From positions 707,072-771,071 of the forward strand of contig NZ_VDRC01000002.1 in assembly GCF_007667425.1 (NCBI RefSeq): DNA of 64,000 nucleotides, in the 5' to 3' direction. This DNA comes from Microbacterium sp. 1.5R. GTDB taxonomy: Bacteria > Actinomycetota > Actinomycetes > Actinomycetales > Microbacteriaceae. The translations under genes were made by a program, and so were the position numbers. Shown here piece by piece: positions 53,046 to 61,010 of this stretch. The notes under the pieces are model-generated. The model was given only the letters and a program-made list of their open reading frames with translations. It was not told where the DNA came from and searched no databases. Every line of letters begins with the position of its first letter. Within the stretch, counting starts at the first letter, position 1.

Positions 53046-54461
53046 TCAGACCGCGAACTCGACGGAGCCGGTCGCGATGTCGGCGCTGACCACGCGGAGC
53101 CGCACGGTGGCCCCGGCCGCCGTGCCCGGTGGAATCGGCGCGGACGCCGTGACAGCCGGGTCCGAGATCTGCACTGTGCCGCGCTCGCCACGCGCCTCCA
53201 CAACCGTCGCATCGATCGTCGTGCCGATGAGCGGGGTGAGCAGTGCGGCCTCGACGCAGTTCACCGTCAGCGAGTCGAGCTTCGATGCACGCTGCCCCGA
53301 CTCCTGCAGGAGCCCCGGGATGTCCGGCAACGACTCCCGGACCCACGCCGGGACCTCCGTTCCCTCCGATACCGCCAGACAGATGGCGAGCGACCAGCGG
53401 TCGACCAGCCGACGCAACGGCGCGGTGACGTGCGCGTAGGGGGCCGCGATCGCGGCCTGCTCGGTCTCGGCGGGCAGTGTGCCGTCGAACGTCACGTAGC
53501 CCGCACCCCGGAAGAGCGAGGCTGCCGCTTGGAGGACGGGCAGCGTCAGCGGGTCCTCGCGATCCAGATCGCGCAGGTAGTCGCCGTACCGCCCGGTGGT
53601 CCAGGGTCGCCCGAGCGCCTCTGTCTGCAGGCGGAAGGCCGCGAACGCCTGCTCGTCGGGCTGCGGCATCGTGCGCAGCACGCCGACCTTCGCGTCGAGC
53701 ATGAGGGATGCCGCAGCCATCCCCGTCATGAGAGAGAGCTGCGCGTTCCACTCCTCGACGGGGAGCGGATGCCGGCGCTCGATGGCGTATCCGCCGTCGG
53801 CCGTGCGGACGACCTCCTCGTCGGGAAGGTTGAGGCTGGCGCCCCCTCGCAGTCGCTCCTGTTCGATGCGCAGCGCGCCGATCTCGGGCAGAAGCGCGGC
53901 GGGTCCGTCCTCGCCGCGATCGATGGAGGCCTGCGTCGTCGCGTAGTCGAGCTGCACGCGCGAGCGGATGAGCGCGCGCTCGAGGCGGAACCGCTCGACG
54001 AGTCCCGCCGCGTCGAGATCGAATGTCCACACGAGTGCCGGACGGTCCACGTCGGGGAGGAGCGACGCGGCATCCTCGCTGAGGACGCGCGGATGCAGGG
54101 GGATCGACCCGTCCGCGGCATACAGGGTCTGGCCGCGGCGTCGCGCCTCTTCGTCGACCGCGCCACCTGGCTTGACGAAACCGGGGACATCGGCGATCGC
54201 GTAACGCACGGTGTACCCGCCGTCGCGACGTTCGAGATGGAACGCCTGGTCGAGATCGCGCGAACCCTCGGGGTCGAGAGTCGCGAAAGGGACGTCGCGC
54301 AGGTCGAGTGCCGGCGTCGGCGCGGTCGACGCCTCAGCCTCGGCGACGACCTCCTCGGGGAACTCTCCGGGAGCGTCGAGCGATTCCCGCAGCGCCGCCA
54401 GCGCCGAGGCGAGCTCGGTCTGCGCGGCGGAGGGGGCGATATGAGAGCGGCGCTGAGGCAT
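53046..54461 (-). CDS. RNB-domain ribonuclease (RNase II/R family)
   Basis: Predicted 3'-5' exoribonuclease of 471 aa. The RNB catalytic block is TLDPEGSRDLDQAFHLERRD (Asp63, Asp69, Asp71 for Mg2+), with YAIADVPGFVKPGGAVDEEA and PYAHVTAPLRRLVDRW farther on. It lacks the N-terminal cold-shock domains of E. coli RNase II and has only a short C-terminal beta region, a compact form common in actinobacteria. ATG 6 nt after TAGGGT. It is divergent from the PEP-mutase-like gene. Confidence 0.92.
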   Translation of the reverse strand: MPQRRSHIAPSAAQTELASALAALRESLDAPGEFPEEVVAEAEASTAPTPALDLRDVPFATLDPEGSRDLDQAFHLERRDGGYTVRYAIADVPGFVKPGGAVDEEARRRGQTLYAADGSIPLHPRVLSEDAASLLPDVDRPALVWTFDLDAAGLVERFRLERALIRSRVQLDYATTQASIDRGEDGPAALLPEIGALRIEQERLRGGASLNLPDEEVVRTADGGYAIERRHPLPVEEWNAQLSLMTGMAAASLMLDAKVGVLRTMPQPDEQAFAAFRLQTEALGRPWTTGRYGDYLRDLDREDPLTLPVLQAAASLFRGAGYVTFDGTLPAETEQAAIAAPYAHVTAPLRRLVDRWSLAICLAVSEGTEVPAWVRESLPDIPGLLQESGQRASKLDSLTVNCVEAALLTPLIGTTIDATVVEARGERGTVQISDPAVTASAPIPPGTAAGATVRLRVVSADIATGSVEFAV

Positions 54462-54467
54462 GCCCCC

Positions 54468-54473
54468 ACCCTA
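54468..54473 (-). promoter_or_regulatory. RNB nuclease leaderless -10
   Basis: TAGGGT on the minus strand, 6 nt before the ATG at 54461. Confidence 0.6.
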
Positions 54474-54542
54474 GGCGGAGGGTGCGACAAGCGATCCGCG
54501 GCACGATCGCGTCGCATCGGCCCCGGCCGACGCCAGGCGCGT

Positions 54543-54548
54543 TAGCGT
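54543..54548 (+). promoter_or_regulatory. PEP-mutase-like gene leaderless -10
   Basis: TAGCGT, 7 nt before the ATG at 54556. Confidence 0.55.
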
Positions 54549-54555
54549 GGGTGAC

Positions 54556-55326
54556 ATGACCACTGCTGACAAGGCCAAGACCCTCATCGGACTCTACGAA
54601 GCCCCGGAGATCCTCCGCGTCGTGAACGTGTGGGACGTCGTCTCCGCGCGCGCCGTCGCCGCCCTGCCCGAGACCAAGGCGATCGCGACCGCCGGCCACG
54701 GCGTCGCCGCCTCCTTCGGCTTCGAGGACGGCACCACTCCGCGCGACGTGATGATCGACATGGTCGGGCGCATCGCGGCATCCGTCTCCCTCCCCGTCAC
54801 CGCCGACCTCGACGACGGCTACGAGGACGCGGGGGAGACCACCCGCCTCGCGATCCAGGCCGGCATCGTCGGCGCGAACGTCGAGGATCGCCTCAAGCCG
54901 TTCGACGAGTCCGTCGCCGTCGTCGAGTCCATCGTCAAGGCCGCGGAGGCCGAGGGCGTGCCGTTCGCACTCAACGCCCGCACGGATGCGTTCGTGCGCG
55001 CGGGGCACCGTCCGGTCGCCGAGAGTGTGGCCGACGCCATCCAGCGCGGACGCGCATTCATCGACGCCGGAGCCACGGCGGTCTTCATCCCCGGCATGCT
55101 CGATGCGGCCGTCACGCGTCAGCTCGTCGAGGGCATCGGTGAAGGCAAGGTCAGCGTCATCGGTCTGCCCGGCGCGCTCGCCGCATCCGAGTACGAGAAG
55201 CTCGGTGTCACCCGCATCTCCTACGGTCCCCTGCCGCAGCGCGTGGCTCTGACCGCGGTGCAGGAGCTCGCTGCGAGCCTCTACGCCGGCGGCGTGATCC
55301 CGCAGGGGCTCCCCGCGCTCAACTGA
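54556..55326 (+). CDS. Isocitrate lyase/PEP mutase superfamily protein
   Basis: TIM-barrel enzyme of 256 aa. Mg2+-binding residues are in LPVTADLDDGYED (Asp84, Asp86), with GANVEDRLKPFD, FALNARTDAFVRAGH and AGATAVFIPGMLD in family order. It lacks the KKCGH catalytic motif of true isocitrate lyase, so C-C lyase or hydrolase activity on a small oxo-acid is more likely; the substrate is unknown. ATG at 54556 is supported by the upstream hexamer. proS follows 41 nt downstream with its own -10. Confidence 0.85.
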   Translation: MTTADKAKTLIGLYEAPEILRVVNVWDVVSARAVAALPETKAIATAGHGVAASFGFEDGTTPRDVMIDMVGRIAASVSLPVTADLDDGYEDAGETTRLAIQAGIVGANVEDRLKPFDESVAVVESIVKAAEAEGVPFALNARTDAFVRAGHRPVAESVADAIQRGRAFIDAGATAVFIPGMLDAAVTRQLVEGIGEGKVSVIGLPGALAASEYEKLGVTRISYGPLPQRVALTAVQELAASLYAGGVIPQGLPALN

Positions 55327-55355
55327 GCGTCGCGAGACGAGTGGCCGTCGGTCAC

Positions 55356-55361
55356 TAGACT
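55356..55361 (+). promoter_or_regulatory. proS leaderless -10
   Basis: TAGACT exactly 6 nt before the GTG at 55368. Confidence 0.6.
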
Positions 55362-55367
55362 TGGCCC

Positions 55368-57125
55368 GTGGTCACTCGTCTCTCCAACTTCTTCCTCCGC
55401 ACGCTCCGCGAAGACCCTGCCGAGGCAGAGGTCACCAGCCACAAGCTGCTCATCCGCGCCGGATACATCCGCCGCGCAGCTCCCGGAGTGTTCACGTGGC
55501 TGCCGCTCGGCCTCAAGGTGAAGGCTCGGATCGAGGCGATCGTCCGCGAGGAGATGGGCAATGCGGGCGCCCAGGAGGTGCACTTCCCCGCGCTTCTGCC
55601 CCGCGAGCCGTACGAGCTCTCCGGCCGCTGGGAGTCCTATGGCGACGGCATCTTCCGTCTCCAGGACCGGAAGGGTGCCGACTACCTCCTCGCCCCGACG
55701 CACGAGGAGATGTTCACGCTGCTCGTGAAGGACCTGTACTCGTCGTACAAGGACCTTCCGCTCACGATCTACCAGATCCAGGACAAGTACCGCGACGAGG
55801 CGCGTCCTCGCGCCGGACTGCTCCGCGGTCGCGAGTTCACGATGAAGGACGCCTACTCCTTCGACTCTTCGGATGCCGGGCTCGACGTCAGCTATCAGGC
55901 GCAACGCGACGCCTATGAGCGCATCTTCCAGCGCCTCGGTCTCGAGTACGTGATCGTGAACGCGGACAACGGGCTGATGGGCGGTGCGCGAAGCGAGGAG
56001 TTCCTGCACCCGACTCCCGTCGGCGAGGACACGTTCGTGCGCAGCGCGGGCGGTTTCGCGGCCAACGTGGAAGCCTTCTCCACGGCGGTGGCCGAGGCGA
56101 TCCCGTTCGACTCCGACGGTGCACCCGTCATCTTCGACTCGCCGAACACCCCGACGATCGAGACGCTCGTCGCGCACGCGAACGCGCACCTCGACGGCGA
56201 CTACACCGCGGCGGACACGCTCAAGAACGTGGTGCTCGCGCTCACCCACCTCGACGGCACGCGCGAACTCGTCGTGGTCGGCATCCCCGGCGATCGCGAG
56301 GTCGACGAGAAGCGCGCCGAGGTCGCGTTCGCTCCGGCCGATGTCGAGACGGCCACGGCCGACGATTTCGAGAACAACCCGCTGCTCGTCAAGGGCTACA
56401 TCGGACCCTGGTCCGAGACCGGCGCCCTGCTGGGCGAGGAGTCCGCCAGCGGCATCCGCTACCTCGTCGACCCCCGCGTGAGCGAGGGCACGAGCTGGAT
56501 CACCGGTGCGAACATCGACCAGAAGCACGCGCACTCGGTGATCGCCGGTCGCGACTTCGAGGCCGACGGCATCGTCGAGATCGCCAATGTGCGCGCGGGC
56601 GACCCCGCACCAGACGGTTCGGGCCCCGTCGAGCTCGCACGAGGCATGGAGATCGGCCACGTCTTCCAGCTGGGGCGCTTCTTCGCCGAGACACTGGGCC
56701 TCAAGGTGCTCGACGAGAACGGCAAGCTCGTCACGGTCACCATGGGGTCGTACGGCATCGGCGTCACCCGCATCCTCGCGATCATCGCCGAGCTGAACAA
56801 CGACGAGAAGGGTCTCATCTGGCCGGCTTCCGTCGCTCCGTTCGATGTGCAGGTCGTCGCCGCCGGGCGGGACCAGGTCGCGTTCGACGTCGCCGCCGAC
56901 ATCTCGGCGCAGCTCGAGTCCGCCGGCCTCGACGTGCTCTTCGACGACCGTCCCAAGGTCTCGCCCGGGGTGAAGTTCGGCGACGCCGAGCTCGTCGGCG
57001 TCCCGAAGATCGTGATCGTGGGTCGCGGTGCGGCCGACGGCCAGGTGGAACTCTGGGACCGGCGCACGGGCGATCGCGACACGGTATCGGTCTCCGACGC
57101 GGTGAGCAGCCTCACGACGCGTTGA
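55368..57125 (+). CDS. proS: Prolyl-tRNA synthetase
   Basis: Class II synthetase of 585 aa, the bacterial type with an inserted editing domain between motifs 2 and 3. Motif 1 region [20 protein letters not shown], motif 2 region [20 protein letters not shown] with [11 protein letters not shown], editing insertion about residues 225-385, motif 3 region [16 protein letters not shown], and the C-terminal anticodon-binding domain ([11 protein letters not shown]). GTG start. Confidence 0.97.
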   Translation: MVTRLSNFFLRTLREDPAEAEVTSHKLLIRAGYIRRAAPGVFTWLPLGLKVKARIEAIVREEMGNAGAQEVHFPALLPREPYELSGRWESYGDGIFRLQDRKGADYLLAPTHEEMFTLLVKDLYSSYKDLPLTIYQIQDKYRDEARPRAGLLRGREFTMKDAYSFDSSDAGLDVSYQAQRDAYERIFQRLGLEYVIVNADNGLMGGARSEEFLHPTPVGEDTFVRSAGGFAANVEAFSTAVAEAIPFDSDGAPVIFDSPNTPTIETLVAHANAHLDGDYTAADTLKNVVLALTHLDGTRELVVVGIPGDREVDEKRAEVAFAPADVETATADDFENNPLLVKGYIGPWSETGALLGEESASGIRYLVDPRVSEGTSWITGANIDQKHAHSVIAGRDFEADGIVEIANVRAGDPAPDGSGPVELARGMEIGHVFQLGRFFAETLGLKVLDENGKLVTVTMGSYGIGVTRILAIIAELNNDEKGLIWPASVAPFDVQVVAAGRDQVAFDVAADISAQLESAGLDVLFDDRPKVSPGVKFGDAELVGVPKIVIVGRGAADGQVELWDRRTGDRDTVSVSDAVSSLTTR

Positions 57126-57135
57126 GAGCGATGCG

Positions 57136-58176
57136 ATGAGCGACGACGCGCTTCCCGACGGCCTGGCCGCCGAGATCAACACCCTCCTCGATGAGGCCGG
57201 CGTGCTGACCGACCGACGGCTCGTGATGCGGATGATGCGCACGGCGATCCAGCTGGGCGAGGATGACACCGAGCGGCTCGACCTCAAGATCGCCTCGGCC
57301 GCGCTCGCGGAGATGCGCGACGCGTTCCGTCTCTTCGCGCCCTATCGCGGTGTTCCGAAGGTGACCGTCTTCGGCTCCGCCCGCACCCTGCAGGACGATC
57401 CGCTCTATCTGCAGGCCCGCGACGTCGCCGCGTCGCTCGCGTCGGACGGATGGATGGTCGTGACCGGGGCGGGCCCAGGCATCATGCAGGCGGCAGCGGA
57501 GGGCGCCGGCCCGGCGCTGTCGCTCGGCGTCTCGATCCGGCTGCCGTTCGAGGAGAAGGCGAACAGCCTCGTCGCCGGTAGCGATCACGTCGTCGCGATG
57601 AAGTACTTCTTCACTCGCAAACTGATGCTCATCAAGGAATCGAGCGGGTTCATCTGCCTTCCGGGTGGCTTCGGCACGCTCGACGAGATGTTCGAGCTGC
57701 TCACTCTGCAGCAGACCGGCAAGGCCGAACCGACCCCGATCGTGCTGCTGGACGAACAGGGCGGCACGTTCTGGGGTGGACTGCAGAGGTTCGTGCACGA
57801 ACACCTCGCGCCCACCGGCGTGATCTCGCCCGGCGACTTCGACCGCGTGGTGGTCACGGACTCCGTCGATGCCGCCGTGGCGGAGATCGCCGGCTTCTGG
57901 CGGAACTACGACTCGATGCGGTGGGTTGGTGACACGCTCATCCTCCGCCTGCGGGCGGAGCCGACCGACGCCGAGCTCGACGAACTCAACGACCGCTTCG
58001 CCGGGATGCTGACGGGCGGCCGGATCGAACGGACGCCTCCGCGCTCGCCCGAGGTGACGGACGACGACGTGCTGCAGCTGCCGCGCCTCGCGCTGCACCT
58101 CGATCAGCGCCAGGTCGGGAACCTGTTCCGACTCATCGGAGCGATCAACTCCCTGGCGACTGCTCCCGCGCTCTGA
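57136..58176 (+). CDS. LOG-family / TIGR00730 Rossmann-fold protein
   Basis: Protein of 346 aa. The central Rossmann domain has VFGSARTLQDDPLYLQARD, VVTGAGPGIMQAAAEGAG and the LOG signature CLPGGFGTLDEMFELLTLQQ. Short LOG proteins release free cytokinin-type bases from nucleotide monophosphates. This long form, with extra N- and C-terminal regions, belongs to a group whose substrate is not established. It begins 10 nt after proS, so it is probably co-transcribed. Its 3' end overlaps the convergent amine oxidase gene by 32 nt. Confidence 0.87.
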   Translation: MSDDALPDGLAAEINTLLDEAGVLTDRRLVMRMMRTAIQLGEDDTERLDLKIASAALAEMRDAFRLFAPYRGVPKVTVFGSARTLQDDPLYLQARDVAASLASDGWMVVTGAGPGIMQAAAEGAGPALSLGVSIRLPFEEKANSLVAGSDHVVAMKYFFTRKLMLIKESSGFICLPGGFGTLDEMFELLTLQQTGKAEPTPIVLLDEQGGTFWGGLQRFVHEHLAPTGVISPGDFDRVVVTDSVDAAVAEIAGFWRNYDSMRWVGDTLILRLRAEPTDAELDELNDRFAGMLTGGRIERTPPRSPEVTDDDVLQLPRLALHLDQRQVGNLFRLIGAINSLATAPAL

Positions 58177-59500
58177 TCCGTTCCGCGAAGCCCGCGAGGT
58201 CCACCGCGGTCCCGAGGATCCGCTCGGCCGCACGGCGTCCGGAGTAGAACGCCGCACCGACGGTCGCCGGCTCGTCACCCCAGGTCGCTTCGCCGGCGAA
58301 GTGCAGCACGTCGCCGACCGGACCGGCCAGTTCGTCGTGATCCCGGTGCGAGGACCCCACCGCGAGATGCGAGTACGACCCGACGGAGAAGGGATCCTGC
58401 CCCCAGCGGGTGATCCATCGGGCCGTCGGATCGGCGGCCTGCGGATACAGCCGGCGCAGGGCGCCGAGCGCGTCGGCGACGATCTCGTCGTCAGGGAGGT
58501 CCTGCATGCGCCGACCGAACGGTCCGGCGGCGAAGGTGAGCAGCGTGGGGATGCCGCTGACGGCCGAGACGTCGTACCAGGAGTGCCAGTGCTCGCCGAC
58601 CTCGCCCAGCGCGCGCAGCACGTAGCTGTCGTCGCCCCAGAACTTCGCGGGGAACTGCAGGAAGATCTTGTTGAAGACACCCATGCCGAGGCGGTCGATG
58701 GGACCGGCGATCTCGTCGGGCAGGGGAGGGGCGAACGCGATCGTGCCCGCCTTCAGCACTCCGAGGGGCACGGTGACGATGACCGTGCGTGCCTCGTACT
58801 CCTCGCCGTCGGCGGTCGCCACCACGGCTGTGTCGGCAGTGCGGGAGACCCGGGTGACGGTCGTGTCGAGCCGTACGTCGAGGCCTGCGGCGATGCGGCG
58901 GGGGAGCTCGTCGTACCCACGGGGGAAGATCACCTCGTCGCCGTCGATCGCATCCTCGTCGAGACCGTGCGCGTCGAGATCGCCGATCCAGGCGCCGCAC
59001 TGCTCCTCGACACGATGCCGGAAGAACTCGCGAACCTCGTCGATGCGCTGAGGGGAGAAGCCGGAGCGGTCGAGCGCACGCTCCGTGACGTCGAGGTACG
59101 TGTCGCCCGTAGCGGAGGCCGCGATCTCCTCCGTCAGCAGCCGGTCGGCCAGCTCGACATCGTGGATCCACCGTGCGGAGGCTTCGGCATCCATCGGCGT
59201 GCCGTCGTCGGCGAAGTTCTCGATCGGGCGGCCGCCGACCTGGAAGCTCCCCACCGTGTACTCGAGGGTCGGGATGTCGAGGGCCTGCACGAGGTCCCAG
59301 AGAGCGGAGTCGTCGATGCCGTGGACCCAGGATGCGCCGAGGTCGACGGGGAACCCTGCCGAGCGATCGGTGTTCATCCGGCCGCCGACCCGATCGCGTC
59401 CCTCGAGCACGAGCACGCTGCGCCCCGCGTCGACGAGCATGCGGGCCGCGGTCACGCCGGACATGCCGGCGCCGATCACGATGGTGTCGTACGTGCTCAC
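58145..59500 (-). CDS. Flavin monoamine oxidase family protein
   Basis: FAD-dependent amine oxidase of 451 aa. The N-terminal dinucleotide site is TIVIGAGMSGVTAARMLVDA with LVLEGRDRVGGRMNT, then the substrate-domain sequence VDLGASWVHGIDDSALW. The conserved helix region near the C-terminus is VLHFAGEATWGDEPATVGAA, followed by FYSGRRAAERIL. The amine substrate is unknown. The GTG at 59500 has a perfect AGGAGGATCA site. It is divergent from nusA and convergent with the LOG gene. Confidence 0.9.
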   Translation of the reverse strand: MSTYDTIVIGAGMSGVTAARMLVDAGRSVLVLEGRDRVGGRMNTDRSAGFPVDLGASWVHGIDDSALWDLVQALDIPTLEYTVGSFQVGGRPIENFADDGTPMDAEASARWIHDVELADRLLTEEIAASATGDTYLDVTERALDRSGFSPQRIDEVREFFRHRVEEQCGAWIGDLDAHGLDEDAIDGDEVIFPRGYDELPRRIAAGLDVRLDTTVTRVSRTADTAVVATADGEEYEARTVIVTVPLGVLKAGTIAFAPPLPDEIAGPIDRLGMGVFNKIFLQFPAKFWGDDSYVLRALGEVGEHWHSWYDVSAVSGIPTLLTFAAGPFGRRMQDLPDDEIVADALGALRRLYPQAADPTARWITRWGQDPFSVGSYSHLAVGSSHRDHDELAGPVGDVLHFAGEATWGDEPATVGAAFYSGRRAAERILGTAVDLAGFAERIRAREQSPGS

Positions 59501-59569
59501 TGATCCTCCTGCGCATCGTGAACCGCTCGGTCGCGGTCGCCGCCGTGGCATGGGGCGGTGGGGTCAGGG

Positions 59570-59575
59570 TATCGT
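59570..59575 (+). promoter_or_regulatory. nusA-operon -10 candidate
   Basis: TATCGT, 7 nt before the ATG of a 12-aa frame that precedes nusA. Confidence 0.45.
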
Positions 59576-59582
59576 GGTACGG

Positions 59583-59621
59583 ATGTCGCGCGTGCGAACC
59601 GGCGCGACGAGAGCTGAATAG
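59583..59621 (+). CDS. Possible nusA leader peptide (12 aa)
   Basis: ATG to TAG frame encoding MSRVRTGATRAE, placed like the Trp leader: 7 nt after a TANNNT hexamer. Its stop lies 9 nt before the nusA ATG, and GGGAG for nusA starts right after it. Ordered leader function is speculation. Confidence 0.35.
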   Translation: MSRVRTGATRAE

Positions 59622-59630
59622 GGAGTCGTC

Positions 59631-60614
59631 ATGGATATCGAACTGAGCCTGCTGCGTGGGATCGAGAAGGAGAAGGCGATCCCGTTCGACGAACTCGTCG
59701 CGATCATCGAACAGGCCATCCTGACCGCCTACGCCAAGCACGTCTCGGCCGACGGCGCGACGCCCGAGGGCGTGCGCGTCGAACTCGACCGCCGCACCGG
59801 CCATGTCGCCGTGCTGCAGGTCGTCAAGGACGACGAGGGTGCGGTCATCGGCGAAGAGGAGGCCACCCCCGACGACTTCGGCCGCATCGCCGCCTTCGCC
59901 GCCAAGCAGGTCATCAGCCAGCGCCTGCGCGACATCGCCGACGATGTCGTGCTGGGAGACTTCAAGGACAAGGAAGGCGACATCGTCGCCGGCGTGATCC
60001 AGCAGGGACCGAACCCGCGCATGATCCACGTCGACCTCGGCTCGGTCGAGGCGATCCTGCCGCCCGAGGAGCAGGTCCCCGGTGAGGAGTACACCCACGG
60101 CTCCCGTCTGCGCGTCTACGTCACGAGTGTCGCGAAGGGGCTCAAGGGGCCGCAGATCACGGTGTCGCGCACCCACCCCGGCCTCGTCCGCAAGCTCTTC
60201 GCACTCGAGGTGCCCGAGATCGCGGCGGGCCTGGTCGAGATCGTCTCGCTCGCCCGCGAGGCCGGACACCGCACGAAGATCGCGGTCACGGCGAACGACC
60301 CGTCCATCAACGCGAAGGGCGCCTGCATCGGCGAGATGGGCCGCCGTGTGCGTGCGGTCACCGAGGAGCTGGCCGGCGAGAAGATCGACATCGTCGACTA
60401 CAACCCCGAGCTCGCCGCCTTCGTGGCGAACGCGCTGTCGCCCGCCAAGGTGACGAGTTCCTTCATCCTCGACGCGGGCACGAAGGCCGTGCGGGCGCTC
60501 GTCCCCGACTACCAGCTGTCGCTCGCGATCGGCAAGGAGGGGCAGAACGCCCGCCTGGCCGCGAAGCTCACCGGCGCGAAGATCGACATCCAGCCGGACA
60601 GCGTCCTGGATTGA
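59631..60614 (+). CDS. nusA: Transcription termination/antitermination factor NusA
   Basis: RNA polymerase-binding elongation factor of 327 aa. The N-terminal domain (ELSLLRGIEKEKAIPFDELV) is followed by an S1 domain (GDIVAGVIQQGPNPRMIHVD) and two KH domains (RTKIAVTANDPSINAKGACI with GEMGRRVRAV; LSLAIGKEGQNARLAAKLTG). There are no C-terminal AR repeats, normal for actinobacteria. rimP usually lies directly upstream in this operon; here the upstream gene is a divergent amine oxidase, so rimP is elsewhere or absent. Confidence 0.96.
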   Translation: MDIELSLLRGIEKEKAIPFDELVAIIEQAILTAYAKHVSADGATPEGVRVELDRRTGHVAVLQVVKDDEGAVIGEEEATPDDFGRIAAFAAKQVISQRLRDIADDVVLGDFKDKEGDIVAGVIQQGPNPRMIHVDLGSVEAILPPEEQVPGEEYTHGSRLRVYVTSVAKGLKGPQITVSRTHPGLVRKLFALEVPEIAAGLVEIVSLAREAGHRTKIAVTANDPSINAKGACIGEMGRRVRAVTEELAGEKIDIVDYNPELAAFVANALSPAKVTSSFILDAGTKAVRALVPDYQLSLAIGKEGQNARLAAKLTGAKIDIQPDSVLD

Positions 60615-60674
60615 CCCCGTCCGCACGCCCGACTCGCGCCGGTGGCGCGATCAGGGCGGGAACACAGGTGTAAG

Positions 60675-60950
60675 ATGGAACCCGTACGAACGTGCGTCGG
60701 TTGCCGCACGCGTGCTCCCCGCTCCGCCCTTCTCAGGGTGGTGTCCCAGAACGACACCCTCGTCATCGATGAGCGTGCCGTGCTGCCGGGGCGAGGCGCG
60801 TGGCTGCATCCGACGCAGGAATGCATGGATGCCGCTGTGCGGCGACGTGCTTTCGGACGAGCACTACGCGTGTCCGGTCAACTGGACACGCAGACCATCG
60901 AGAAACAAAGGCTGAACAGCTATGGAAACAAAGTGAACGGCTCGAAATGA
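60675..60950 (+). CDS. ylxR: YlxR-family RNA/nucleoid-binding protein
   Basis: Small basic protein of 91 aa between nusA and infB, its conserved place. It starts MEPVRTCVGCRTRAPRSALL, the DUF448 signature with a CxxC, and has GRGAWLHPTQECMDAAVRRR later. YlxR proteins bind RNA or act as regulators in some bacteria. The ATG at 60675 has AGGTG upstream; an in-frame GTG at 60642 would add 11 residues and is less likely. Confidence 0.9.
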   Translation: MEPVRTCVGCRTRAPRSALLRVVSQNDTLVIDERAVLPGRGAWLHPTQECMDAAVRRRAFGRALRVSGQLDTQTIEKQRLNSYGNKVNGSK

Positions 60951-60969
60951 GACCCGTCCGCGACTAGTG

Positions 60970-61006
60970 GTCTGCCCTGTCTGGGCAGACCGACCCCAGA
61001 CAGGAG
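60970..61006 (+). promoter_or_regulatory. Alternative hairpins over the infB ribosome site
   Basis: Hairpin A: GTCTGCCC/GGGCAGAC (60970-60977 with 60983-60990). Hairpin B: CCTGTCTGGG/CCCAGACAGG (60976-60985 with 60995-61004), a perfect 10-bp stem that buries the AGG of the infB Shine-Dalgarno (CAGGAG, 61001-61006). A and B share bases, so only one can form. Confidence 0.6.
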
Positions 61007-61010
61007 AATT

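Noticed and set aside
60970..60990. Hairpin after ylxR as a transcription terminator
   Set aside because: No U-run, and infB follows within 21 nt in a conserved operon; an RNA structure acting on the infB ribosome site fits better.
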